DNA from: BJGN01 sp041159865
GTDB taxonomy: Bacteria > Bacteroidota > Bacteroidia > Chitinophagales > Saprospiraceae
Direction of reading: 5' to 3'
Assembly: GCA_041159865.1 (NCBI GenBank)
Contig: JBEAXK010000070.1
Location: forward strand, 1 to 64,000
DNA: 64,000 nt
In this document: in pieces, positions 17,734-26,780 of the stretch
Numbering within the stretch: position 1 is the first letter of the stretch
Layout: the number at the start of each line of letters is the position of its first letter
Position numbers and translations under genes: made by a program
The notes under the pieces: generated by a model
Database searches by the model: none
Seen by the model: only the letters and a program-made list of their open reading frames with translations
What the model was told of the DNA's origin: nothing

Positions 17734-19185
17734 ATGATTTTTAACTCGATGCTGCGTTGTTTCCTTCTAACAGGGTTCTTGCTATTCCACTACCTTCCTG
17801 TGTCTTCTCAAGATGCAGCGGCGCCTGCAACGGCTGCACCAGCAGGTGTAGATATAGCAGCTGGTAAAACCCTTTTCAAAAACCAATGTGCTGCCTGTCA
17901 TAATAAAAATATGAAGGATAAGCTTACTGGTCCTGCTTTGGGTGGTGTTCAAGATCGTTGGGCGGCTTATCCAAAAGAAGATTTGTACACCTGGATTAGA
18001 AATTCCCAGGCAATGATTAATAGTGGACATCCCAGAGCAGTTGAGCTTTGGAACGAATGGAAGCCCACTATTATGACTAGTTTTACTTCTTTAACAGATG
18101 CAGAAATTGATAATATCCTGGGGTATATTCAAGATGTTCACGTTAATGGGGCAAATCCAGTTTCAGCGACAGGTGCAACAACTGGTGCTACAACTGCTGT
18201 GGAACCAGCTGATAATACAAATCTTTACATCCTTTTAACGGGTATCCTTATTCTTTTAGCCATTATTCTTTCCAGAATTTTATCTAACCTAAACTTTATG
18301 GTTCAGGTCAGTGAGGGAAATGCAGATGCAAAAAGAAAAACTTTATTTGAAATTCTAACTGGAAAGGGAGTTATTGGTTTTGTTTTATTTGCTTTGGTTG
18401 TCCTTGGCGGTTACACTACGGTAAATAATGCCATTAATTTAGGAAGACAGCAGGGTTATAAACCTACTCAGCCTATTAAATTTTCCCATGCTACTCACGC
18501 TGGTTTACACAAAATTGACTGTCAATATTGTCATGATGGTGCGAGAAGGAGTAAGCAAAGTGTGATACCAGCGGCTAATACCTGTATGAATTGTCATAAG
18601 GCAATTAAGGTTGGTTCTCAATATGGTACGGCTGAAATTTCTAAAATATATGCCTCCATTGGTTACAATCCTAATACAGATCAGTATATAGAAAATTATG
18701 AGAATTTAAGTAAAGCAAAAATTGAAAGAATTTTTAAAAAATGGTTTGCTGATACTTATGTACAAGATAAAGGTACGCTTGATGATGAGGGAGAATCTTT
18801 AATAGAAAATCAATGGGAAGCTCTGGTAACATCTTTAACTGATAATAAATCAGGTGATTATAAAATTCAGGGTCCAATTGAATGGGTTAGAATTCACAAT
18901 CTTCCTGATCATGCATATTTTAATCACGCTCAGCATGTAACCGTGGGTAAAGTTGCTTGTCAAAATTGCCACGGTCAGGTTCAGACTATGGAAGAAGTGC
19001 ATCAGGTTTCTCCGCTTTCTATGGGTTGGTGTATCAATTGTCATAGAAAAACGGAGGTAAAATTCTCTGATAATCCTTATTATCAATCTTATGAGCGAAT
19101 GCACAAACAGATGGCAAAAGGTGAAAGAGATAAAGTAACCGTTGAGGAAATTGGTGGATTGGAATGCCAAAAATGCCACTATTAA
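17734..19185 (+). CDS. actA: ACIII subunit ActA, multiheme cytochrome c with fused N-terminal monoheme domain
   Basis: Cytochrome c subunit of alternative complex III, which oxidises menaquinol and passes electrons towards the oxidase. Residues 1-26 form a signal peptide. A first CAACH heme site (about residue 52) sits in a small class I-like cytochrome c domain, followed by an Ala/Thr-rich linker and a transmembrane helix (about 165-190). The C-terminal half has five more CxxCH sites (CQYCH at about 263, CMNCH, CQNCH, CINCH and CQKCH at the end), the pentaheme part. Six heme sites in all. The frame opens at a GTG (17725), but the ATG at 17734 gives the better signal peptide. First gene of actA-F. 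Confidence 0.9.
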   Translation: MIFNSMLRCFLLTGFLLFHYLPVSSQDAAAPATAAPAGVDIAAGKTLFKNQCAACHNKNMKDKLTGPALGGVQDRWAAYPKEDLYTWIRNSQAMINSGHPRAVELWNEWKPTIMTSFTSLTDAEIDNILGYIQDVHVNGANPVSATGATTGATTAVEPADNTNLYILLTGILILLAIILSRILSNLNFMVQVSEGNADAKRKTLFEILTGKGVIGFVLFALVVLGGYTTVNNAINLGRQQGYKPTQPIKFSHATHAGLHKIDCQYCHDGARRSKQSVIPAANTCMNCHKAIKVGSQYGTAEISKIYASIGYNPNTDQYIENYENLSKAKIERIFKKWFADTYVQDKGTLDDEGESLIENQWEALVTSLTDNKSGDYKIQGPIEWVRIHNLPDHAYFNHAQHVTVGKVACQNCHGQVQTMEEVHQVSPLSMGWCINCHRKTEVKFSDNPYYQSYERMHKQMAKGERDKVTVEEIGGLECQKCHY

Positions 19186-19236
19186 TCTAAATGTCCTGAA
19201 AAATTTATTTCTCCAAATGCTTATTTTCCGCATAAA

Positions 19237-22200
19237 ATGAAGAAAAAATCGAACGAAGTCTGGATTGGTGATGCTCAAATAGCAAACGATCCAGCATATT
19301 TAAATGAATCGAATCAAGAATTTCATAGCCTTACCGTTATTCAACAATTGGAGGAACCTTCCCAAATTGATTTGAATAGTAACCGCCGTGATTTTTTAAA
19401 ATATCTTGGTTTCGGTTTAGGTGCTGCTACTGTAGCTGCCAGCTGTGAAATTCCAGTTAGAAAAGCAATTCCATACGTTACAAAACCAGATGCTATTGTA
19501 CCTGGTGTAGCTACTTATTATGCTTCCTCTTTTGTTCAAGGAGGAGATTATTGTGCAGTTCTTGTTAAAACAAGAGAGGGAAGACCTATTAAAATTGAAG
19601 GAAATTCTCTTTCTTCGGTAACTAAAGGTGGAACCAGCGCCAGAGCACAGGCAAGTGTTTTAAGTTTATATGATATCAGTAGAATTTCAAGTGCTTACCG
19701 CGTAAAAGACGGTGTAATTGAGAAACCGGCATCTAGAAATAAAAAGGGTCCAGGCTGGGAAATTATTGATGCTGAAATTATGGCTGCCTTGAATCCTTCA
19801 AGTCAGATTAGAATAGTTTCACCTACTATTCAAAGTCCAACAACGAAAAAGGCGATTGCTGATTTTACTTTGGCTTATCCCAATACAAAGTTAATTTGCT
19901 ATGATGCCGTTTCAGCGTCGGCATTAATTCAGGCAAATGAAGCTTGCTTTGGTGAAGCTGTGGTGCCAAATTATCAGTTTGATAAAGCAGATGTTATAGT
20001 TTCCTTTGAAGCTGATTTTCTTGGAACCTGGATTTCCCCTATCGAATATGCTACACAATATGTTAAAAACAGACGTATTACGGATTTGAAAAACCCTAAA
20101 ATGTCTAAACATATTCAGGTTGAAAGTCACATGAGTTTGACTGGCTCAAATGCCGATAACAGAATAATGGTTAAGCCTTCAGAACAAGGTGCAGCTATTC
20201 TTTCTTTATATAATGCCCTAGCCACACTAAGTGGATTACCACCTCAAAATGGTCCTGCTTTGTCTTCCGCAAAAGCAGCTAAGTTCAAAACCCTTGCAGT
20301 TACTTTATTTGAGGCAAAAGGGAAGTCATTGGTGGTTTCTGGCTCAAATAACGTGGGAGAGCAAACCCTGGTCAATGCAATCAATCAATTATTAGGTAAT
20401 TATGGAGCTACTATTGATTTTGCAAACGCATCTCTACAAAGACAAGGAATAGACAAAGGGATGAATGAGCTGGTTTCAGAAATGAATGCTGGTAAAGTAG
20501 ATGCTTTGTTTTTATTGGACGGAGCTAATCCTGCATGGGATATTCCCCGCGCTGGTAATTTTGTCACGGCGTCTAAAAAGGTGAAGTTAAAGGTCTCCTT
20601 TTCTATTGTACCTAATGAATCAACTGCTATTTGTAATTATGTTACCCCTACACATCATTTTTTGGAAAGTTGGGGGGATGCACAACCTAAAAAAGGGCAC
20701 TACAGTCTAATTCAACCGACAATTTCACCTTTATTTGATACCCGTCAGACGGAGGTTTCTTTACTGATTTGGGCAAAAAGCGAATCCTTAAATGTAACAT
20801 CAGATCAACCCGCCTTAGACTATTTGATGAAACATTGGGAAACAGCCATTTTCCCAACTCAAAATAGATTTGCTATGTTCCGTGCGTTCTGGGATAGTTG
20901 TCTTCATGATGGTATTTACGAAGCACCTGCTGCAACTACTTTTGTTAGCACCTTTACTGGAGATGTACAAAAGGCGGCATCAATGGTAAGAAAGCCTGTT
21001 CAAAACGCTTTAGAAATATCCTTTTTTGAAACAGTGAATATGGGTGGTGGTCAATATGGAAATAATCCATGGCTTTCTGAATTGCCAGATCCTGTTTCAA
21101 GAACTTCCTGGGGAAATTATCTAGCTGTACCGGTTAAATGGGATGGTGGAAATAAGTTTTCTTCTTTAAATAATCTGAATCCCCGTGAAATTTACGGAGA
21201 AGCAGATATTGTCGATTTAGAAGTAAATGGAACAAAGCAAGCTATTACTGCGGTTAGACAATTTGGTCAGTTAGAAGATACGGTTGGACTGGCTTTGGGT
21301 TATGGTCGTTCGGTTACAGGTTACATGGGTAAAGCTCTTGGAAATAATGTAGGAATTAATGTTTATCCTTGGTTATCAGTTGATGAACAAGGAAATACAC
21401 AATATTATGCTACAAAAACAAAAGTAAGTGATCCAGTTGACAAAGAGGATTTGTTTGCTTGTGTACAGTATCATCATGCAATGGGTGTTACAGGTAAAGA
21501 CCCAAGAACAGGTGAAACGCTGAATGTTGATGAGAAAACGTCTATGACCATCGGTTCTGGTTATCAGGGTGGAATCGTAGATCGTTCTATTATATACAAG
21601 GGAAATTTAGATGAATTAAGCGAATTGGTTCATCATGTAGAGGAAAAAAGAGCAGAAGCTGCAGAGTTAAATAGTAAAACTCTTTATCCAATTAGTGAAT
21701 TTACTGATAATGTCTACAGCCAGGGTCACTGGTGGGCGATGCATGTCGATTTAAATGCTTGTATTGGATGCGGAGCTTGCTCAATAGCCTGTATGGCTGA
21801 AAATAATGTACCTGTTGTAGGTAAAAGAGAAGTGGGAAGACATCATGAAATGAGCTGGCTTCGTATTGACAGATATTTCTTTGGTGAATATGAAAATCCA
21901 AATACAGTTTACCAGCCAATGATGTGTCAGCATTGTGATAATGCTCCATGTGAAAATGTTTGCCCGGTAGCTGCTACACCACATAGTTCAGAAGGTCTAA
22001 ATCAGATGACCTATAATCGTTGTATTGGTACAAGATATTGTGCCAATAACTGTCCTTATAAAGTGCGTCGTTTCAACTGGCTGGATTATACTAAAGCGGA
22101 TATGTTCGCTATCAATGAGCCTAAAGTTAAAGATGAATCTTTGCCTTATGGTGCTGATAATTTAACCAGAATGGTGTTAAATCCAGATGTTACGGTTCGT

Positions 22201-22491
22201 TCAAGAGGTGTAATTGAAAAATGTAGCTTCTGCGTGCAACGTATTCAAGAGGGTAAGTTAACGGCTAAAAAAGAAGGTCGTAGTTTGCAAGATAATGATG
22301 TAAGAACAGCTTGTCAAACCGCATGTCCTACGGGTGCTATTGTTTTTGGTGACAGAAATAATAAGTTAGGTGAATTATCTAAAAAGCTTGATAATCCGTT
22401 GAACTATATTGTATTAGAAGAAATTGGCGTTCGTTCTTCTGTAAATTATACCGCTAAGGTTGTTAACCGTAGTGAAAAATTAGACGCTTAA
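19237..22491 (+). CDS. actB: ACIII subunit ActB, molybdopterin-oxidoreductase-like iron-sulfur protein
   Basis: The 1084-residue ActB fusion. A Tat-like NRRDFLKYLGFG motif lies at about residues 48-59, inside a long leader typical of this group. The first two thirds resemble the catalytic fold of molybdopterin enzymes, which in ACIII is thought to hold no cofactor. The last third is a four-cluster ferredoxin domain with CIGCGACSIAC (Cys842 onward), CQHCDNAPCENVCP, CIGTRYCANNCP, and CSFC with CQTACP. These carry electrons from the quinol site to the hemes of ActA and ActE. The ATG at 19237 is 51 bp after actA and gives the family-like N-terminus MKKKSNEVWIG. Confidence 0.93.
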   Translation: MKKKSNEVWIGDAQIANDPAYLNESNQEFHSLTVIQQLEEPSQIDLNSNRRDFLKYLGFGLGAATVAASCEIPVRKAIPYVTKPDAIVPGVATYYASSFVQGGDYCAVLVKTREGRPIKIEGNSLSSVTKGGTSARAQASVLSLYDISRISSAYRVKDGVIEKPASRNKKGPGWEIIDAEIMAALNPSSQIRIVSPTIQSPTTKKAIADFTLAYPNTKLICYDAVSASALIQANEACFGEAVVPNYQFDKADVIVSFEADFLGTWISPIEYATQYVKNRRITDLKNPKMSKHIQVESHMSLTGSNADNRIMVKPSEQGAAILSLYNALATLSGLPPQNGPALSSAKAAKFKTLAVTLFEAKGKSLVVSGSNNVGEQTLVNAINQLLGNYGATIDFANASLQRQGIDKGMNELVSEMNAGKVDALFLLDGANPAWDIPRAGNFVTASKKVKLKVSFSIVPNESTAICNYVTPTHHFLESWGDAQPKKGHYSLIQPTISPLFDTRQTEVSLLIWAKSESLNVTSDQPALDYLMKHWETAIFPTQNRFAMFRAFWDSCLHDGIYEAPAATTFVSTFTGDVQKAASMVRKPVQNALEISFFETVNMGGGQYGNNPWLSELPDPVSRTSWGNYLAVPVKWDGGNKFSSLNNLNPREIYGEADIVDLEVNGTKQAITAVRQFGQLEDTVGLALGYGRSVTGYMGKALGNNVGINVYPWLSVDEQGNTQYYATKTKVSDPVDKEDLFACVQYHHAMGVTGKDPRTGETLNVDEKTSMTIGSGYQGGIVDRSIIYKGNLDELSELVHHVEEKRAEAAELNSKTLYPISEFTDNVYSQGHWWAMHVDLNACIGCGACSIACMAENNVPVVGKREVGRHHEMSWLRIDRYFFGEYENPNTVYQPMMCQHCDNAPCENVCPVAATPHSSEGLNQMTYNRCIGTRYCANNCPYKVRRFNWLDYTKADMFAINEPKVKDESLPYGADNLTRMVLNPDVTVRSRGVIEKCSFCVQRIQEGKLTAKKEGRSLQDNDVRTACQTACPTGAIVFGDRNNKLGELSKKLDNPLNYIVLEEIGVRSSVNYTAKVVNRSEKLDA

Positions 22492-22537
22492 TAAAAATGG
22501 TTAGCCATCAAATGTTGATTACTTTAAAATATAACTC

Positions 22538-23947
22538 ATGAGTGCACCTATCTCTGCGATTAGGGAACCTTTAATCACCGGGAGTAAGACCTATCATACG
22601 ATCACTGAAGATATATGTGGGCCTACAGAAAGGACTCCAACGACTGCCTGGGTCATTGCTTTTATTGTTGCCGTTACTGGTTTGGCTCTTTATGTATTTA
22701 GCGTTACCTGGACCATCTGGGTTGGTATTGGTTCCTGGAACTTAAATAGAACCATTAATTGGGGTTGGGATATCACCAATTTCGTTTGGTGGGTGGGTAT
22801 CGGTCATGCAGGTACCCTGATTTCTGCCATCCTTTTACTTTTTAGGCAAAAATGGCGGACAGGCGTAAACAGAGCGGCTGAGGCAATGACTATCTTTGCT
22901 GTAATGTGTGCCGGCCAGTTTCCACTTATTCACATGGGTAGATTATGGCTTGGTTTTTTCATTTTTCCATATCCAAATACAAGGGGTCCTTTATGGGTGA
23001 ATTTTAACTCTCCACTTCTTTGGGACGTTTTTGCAATATCCACTTACTTCACTGTATCCTTACTATTCTGGTACACAGGTTTGGTTCCGGATTTTGCAAC
23101 AGTCAGAGATAGAGCCAAGGGGTTAAGAAGAAAGATATATAATTATGTTTCTTTCGGATGGACTGGTTCTGCTAAACACTGGCAAAGATGGGAGAGTTTA
23201 TCTTTGGTTCTTGCCGGTTTAGCAACTCCACTGGTACTTTCAGTTCATACTATTGTATCTTTTGACTTTGCTACCTCCGTTATTCCGGGTTGGCATACCA
23301 CTATCTTTCCGCCCTACTTCGTAGCAGGGGCGATCTTCTCTGGTTTTGCTATGGTGCAAACACTGATGCTAATGACCAGGAAGGTGCTAAAACTGGAGGA
23401 CTATATTACTTTAGAGCATATAGATAGTATGAATAAGGTGATTTTGGCAACAGGTAGTATTGTCGGTGTAGCTTATCTTACAGAATTATTCATAGCATGG
23501 TATTCTGGGTATATCTATGAGCAATTTGCTTTCTATAACAGAGTAATGGGACCTTATTTCTGGTCTTATATTGGAATGATGGGTTGTAACGTAATTTCTC
23601 CGCAGATATTCTGGAGTAAAAAAATGAGGAGAAGTATCCTGGTTACTTTCTTTATGTCCATTTTTATAAATATTGGTATGTGGTTTGAAAGGTTTGTGAT
23701 TATTGCTTCTACCTTGGCAAGAGATTATTTACCATCAAGCTGGAGTTACTATTCTCCTTCTTGGGTTGAGGTCTGTTTATTCATAGGTACGCTTGGATTA
23801 TTCTCCACTTTATACCTTGTCTTTATGAGAGTAGCACCCGTTGTTGCTGTATCAGAGATAAAGGGTATTTTAAAAACAGGAGGTGATCAATATGTGGGAC
23901 CAAATGCAAATCACGGTCACAGCCATCATGAATCAGCAAACCATTAA
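22538..23947 (+). CDS. actC: ACIII subunit ActC, NrfD-like quinol-binding membrane protein
   Basis: A 469-residue polytopic protein of the NrfD/PsrC family with about ten hydrophobic segments; it forms the main quinol-binding membrane subunit of ACIII together with ActF. Recognisable stretches include TIWVGIGSWN, WWVGIGHAGTLISAILLLFRQKWR, and SVHTIVSFDFATSVIPGWHTTIFPPYFVAGAIFSGFAMV in shortened form (about residues 245-283). The C-terminal tail is His-rich (HGHSHHESANH). Starts 46 bp after actB and is followed by actD after 29 bp, in the invariant family order. Confidence 0.93.
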   Translation: MSAPISAIREPLITGSKTYHTITEDICGPTERTPTTAWVIAFIVAVTGLALYVFSVTWTIWVGIGSWNLNRTINWGWDITNFVWWVGIGHAGTLISAILLLFRQKWRTGVNRAAEAMTIFAVMCAGQFPLIHMGRLWLGFFIFPYPNTRGPLWVNFNSPLLWDVFAISTYFTVSLLFWYTGLVPDFATVRDRAKGLRRKIYNYVSFGWTGSAKHWQRWESLSLVLAGLATPLVLSVHTIVSFDFATSVIPGWHTTIFPPYFVAGAIFSGFAMVQTLMLMTRKVLKLEDYITLEHIDSMNKVILATGSIVGVAYLTELFIAWYSGYIYEQFAFYNRVMGPYFWSYIGMMGCNVISPQIFWSKKMRRSILVTFFMSIFINIGMWFERFVIIASTLARDYLPSSWSYYSPSWVEVCLFIGTLGLFSTLYLVFMRVAPVVAVSEIKGILKTGGDQYVGPNANHGHSHHESANH

Positions 23948-23976
23948 GCAAATTTTGCGCTAAAAAGAAAATTTAA

Positions 23977-24507
23977 ATGAAACAGGAAACAACTCAAGTA
24001 CTTTACGGTCTTTACAACGATGAAGAGGTATTGCTTCATGCAGTTAAAAAAGCGAAAGAAGATCATTTAGATATCATGGATGTATATTCCCCTTTTCCGG
24101 TCCATGGTTTAGATAATATACTGGGACTAACAGAAAGTCGTATACACATTGCAGGTTTTATCTATGGCTTAATTGGTGCATTAACTGCTTTTTTATTTAT
24201 GACATGGGTTTTTACACGTGATTGGCCTATTATTTTTGGTGGTAAACCTTATTTTTCAGCTCCTTCTTTTATTCCAATAACTTTTGAAGTAACGGTCCTT
24301 TTTGCTGCTGTTGGTATGGTCGTGACCTTTTATACCATTTGTGGAATGGGACCAGGAGTCACCAATCCTACGCTGGATGACAGGATTACAGACGACAAAT
24401 TTTGCATTGCTTTCGATGTGAATGATGCCAGTGAATCTCAACAATCGGCCTTGCGTAAGTTTTTTAGCGAAACGGGTGCAGAGGAAGTGAATGTAAAAAA
24501 CATCTGA
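23977..24507 (+). CDS. actD: ACIII subunit ActD (DUF3341)
   Basis: A 176-residue membrane-anchored subunit with two central helices (about 60-80 and 100-125) and the DUF3341 hallmark near the N-terminus: YGLYNDEEVLLHAV followed by DVYSPFPVHGLD. In solved ACIII structures this subunit packs beside ActC. The position between actC and actE, with gaps of 29 and 34 bp, is standard. No cofactor motif is expected or seen. Confidence 0.9.
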   Translation: MKQETTQVLYGLYNDEEVLLHAVKKAKEDHLDIMDVYSPFPVHGLDNILGLTESRIHIAGFIYGLIGALTAFLFMTWVFTRDWPIIFGGKPYFSAPSFIPITFEVTVLFAAVGMVVTFYTICGMGPGVTNPTLDDRITDDKFCIAFDVNDASESQQSALRKFFSETGAEEVNVKNI

Positions 24508-24541
24508 TTAACCTGAAAATTAACTTCTAAAAAAGAAGTAT

Positions 24542-25372
24542 ATGATACCATATAGAAAATTTTTTTTATTGACTTTAGCCTTGGCTCTATACATAATGGG
24601 TTGTTCTCCGGCAGGTGAAAACAAAACAGGTCATGAATATATGCCCGATATGGCTCATGCTATTGCTTATGAAGCCAATGTTTATGGTTCTTCACCTCAT
24701 AATACTTGGGACAAAGAAAGTACCAAATCAAGAAGAACACTTTCAATACCTGGTAAACCAGTAAATGGTACTATCCCGAGAGGATATAGTGGTGCTTTGT
24801 TGAATGGTGAATTTGATCAAACTAAAATTGACATGATTCGTGGTAAAAATCAGTTAAATGCTCAGGCAACAACTGTTAATGGTCATGTTGGTTTTTATTA
24901 TGCAGATAATGAAGATGAAAGGCTTCGTGCTATAGCTGAAATTAAAGCTAATCCATTTCCCATTACGGCTAAAGGGCTTGAAACTGGAAAAGAACTTTAT
25001 AATATTAATTGTGGAATTTGTCATGGTGAAGCTGGGGATGGTGCAGGTTACTTGATTCGTGATCCAAATCCGGCAACTGGTGACCCTGGAGGTAAATACC
25101 CTGCAGCTCCTGCGAATTTTTTATTAGATGATTTGATAAATTCCTCTAACGGCAGATATTACTTTAGCATTATTTATGGTAAGAATGTGATGGGAGGGTA
25201 TGCCGACAAATTAAGTTTCGAAGAACGCTGGCAAGTGATACATTATATTCGTTCGCTTCAGGCTGTTTCAAAGAATTTAATTTATAACGAAAAAATGAAT
25301 ACGTTAAATGCAGAATATGGTGTGCCTCTAAAGTTGAAAAACCAGTTGGCAGCTGTTAATTCTGTAAAATAG
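24542..25372 (+). CDS. actE: ACIII subunit ActE, monoheme cytochrome c lipoprotein
   Basis: A 276-residue lipoprotein cytochrome. The signal ends in a lipobox-like YIMGC (Cys21). A single heme site, Cys157-x2-Cys160-His161 (CGICHG), lies in a class I cytochrome c domain spanning about 145-260, with a candidate distal Met in VMGGY. The N-terminal part contains the family stretch SIPGKPVNGTIPRGY. In ACIII this subunit takes electrons from ActA and hands them to the downstream oxidase or a soluble carrier. It sits 34 bp after actD and 28 bp before actF. Confidence 0.9.
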   Translation: MIPYRKFFLLTLALALYIMGCSPAGENKTGHEYMPDMAHAIAYEANVYGSSPHNTWDKESTKSRRTLSIPGKPVNGTIPRGYSGALLNGEFDQTKIDMIRGKNQLNAQATTVNGHVGFYYADNEDERLRAIAEIKANPFPITAKGLETGKELYNINCGICHGEAGDGAGYLIRDPNPATGDPGGKYPAAPANFLLDDLINSSNGRYYFSIIYGKNVMGGYADKLSFEERWQVIHYIRSLQAVSKNLIYNEKMNTLNAEYGVPLKLKNQLAAVNSVK

Positions 25373-25400
25373 TCTTCTATTAATAAATCTGCTTACTTAA

Positions 25401-26681
25401 ATGGCAAAAGTGATGAATCAATTTACTTTTACATCCAAACAAAAAAACGTGTTATTTGGCTTTATGGGACTAGGCTTGCTTTGTCTTATAATGACCTGGT
25501 TTACTGATGATGCGCTGCACACACGTTTCTGGAGTAATTTTTTACATAATGCTACCTTTTTTACAGGTATTTCTTTTGTTTCTCTCTTTATAATTACAGC
25601 TTTTACTACCGCCTGGGCAGGTTGGTATGTGGGTATGAAAAGGATATGGGAGGCTAATATGCAATTTATTCTGGTTGGACTTGCCTTATTGCTTGTCGTT
25701 ATAATAGGTATATGGGGTCATTTTCATCACCTTTATCACTGGTCTGATGAAGCGGAAGTAGCTAAAGACGCTGTAATGAAAGGAAAATCTTCGTTTTTAA
25801 ATAAAAACTGGTACACCTTTGGAACTCTGCTTATCGTAGGTATGTGGATTTTCTTCGCCTACAATATTCGTAAAATTTCTCTCGATGAGGATGTAAATGG
25901 TAAAGGCCAGGCTGATAATTTTAAACACCATCGTAAATTACGCGTTTGGTCTGCTATATTTATGCCTTTAGCTGGATTTTCAAGTGCTGCTATTATCTGG
26001 CAGTGGGTCATGTCTGTTGATGCACATTGGTACAGTACCTTATTTGCATGGTATTCAGGTGTAAGCTGGTTTGTAAGTATGATTGCTTTAACGATTCTAA
26101 CACTGATTTATTTAAAGAGTCTAGGTTATTTTACTCATATTACTTCAGATCACATGCATGATTTGGGTAAATTTTTATTTGCTTTTAGTATTTTTTGGAC
26201 CTATATGTGGTTCTCCCAGTACATGCTTATCTGGTATGCAAACGTTGGGGAAGAAACCGTTTACTTCAAAGAGCGCTTATTAAATTACAAACCTGTATTC
26301 TTTGCAAATCTATTGATTAATTTTCTTTTGCCTTTTCTCGTGCTTATGCGTAATGATAACAAAAGAAAGTTTGGTCCTTTGGCTTTTGCATCCATTATGG
26401 TTTTCTTGGGACATTGGTTAGATTTCTTTTTGATGATTAAGCCAGGAGTCAGACACACAGCTATGGAGGCATTGGGTCATCACCACGCAGAACATAGTGG
26501 AATTTTACCCTTTCAAATGGGATATTCAATGCCTGGTCTGTTAGAATTAGGTACCATGCTGGGATTTCTTGCTCTCTATTTATTTATTACATTGAGAAGT
26601 TTAAGCAAAGCAGCATTATTTCCTAAAAATGATCCCTATGCAGGAGAAGCTACACATCATCATGTATGGCCTTATGTATAA
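25401..26681 (+). CDS. actF: ACIII subunit ActF, second quinol-binding membrane subunit
   Basis: A 426-residue membrane protein with about ten helices, homologous in fold to ActC and closing the act set. Visible markers are the FLHNATFFTGISF helix near residue 45, AGWYVGMKRIWEA, SVDAHWYSTLFAWYSGVSWF and FWTYMWFSQYMLIWYANVGEET, the last two well conserved in ActF proteins. The C-terminus is His-rich (THHHVWPYV). It ends 99 bp before coxB, the only sizeable gap in this operon, where a second promoter can be seen. Confidence 0.92.
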   Translation: MAKVMNQFTFTSKQKNVLFGFMGLGLLCLIMTWFTDDALHTRFWSNFLHNATFFTGISFVSLFIITAFTTAWAGWYVGMKRIWEANMQFILVGLALLLVVIIGIWGHFHHLYHWSDEAEVAKDAVMKGKSSFLNKNWYTFGTLLIVGMWIFFAYNIRKISLDEDVNGKGQADNFKHHRKLRVWSAIFMPLAGFSSAAIIWQWVMSVDAHWYSTLFAWYSGVSWFVSMIALTILTLIYLKSLGYFTHITSDHMHDLGKFLFAFSIFWTYMWFSQYMLIWYANVGEETVYFKERLLNYKPVFFANLLINFLLPFLVLMRNDNKRKFGPLAFASIMVFLGHWLDFFLMIKPGVRHTAMEALGHHHAEHSGILPFQMGYSMPGLLELGTMLGFLALYLFITLRSLSKAALFPKNDPYAGEATHHHVWPYV

Positions 26682-26714
26682 TCATTCTAAATAACCAACC
26701 TTTATGAGTCACAG

Positions 26715-26746
26715 TTGTTTGTTCAATTATATAAAACTTAATTTTG
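26715..26746 (+). promoter_or_regulatory. Candidate internal promoter for the cox genes
   Basis: TTG at 26715 (or TTTG at 26718) is followed after 21 (or 17) bp by TAATTTTG at 26739-26746, an exact TAnnTTTG. It lies in the 99 bp gap between actF and coxB, 34 bp before the coxB start, so the oxidase genes could be expressed apart from ACIII. Confidence 0.5.
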
Positions 26747-26780
26747 TTGGGTTAAATTTTTACAAAAACAATAAATTATC

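Noticed and set aside
18850..19278. A 142-codon minus-strand open frame opposite actA/actB
   Set aside because: Phe/Arg/Ile-rich mirror of heme-site coding sequence; no independent support.
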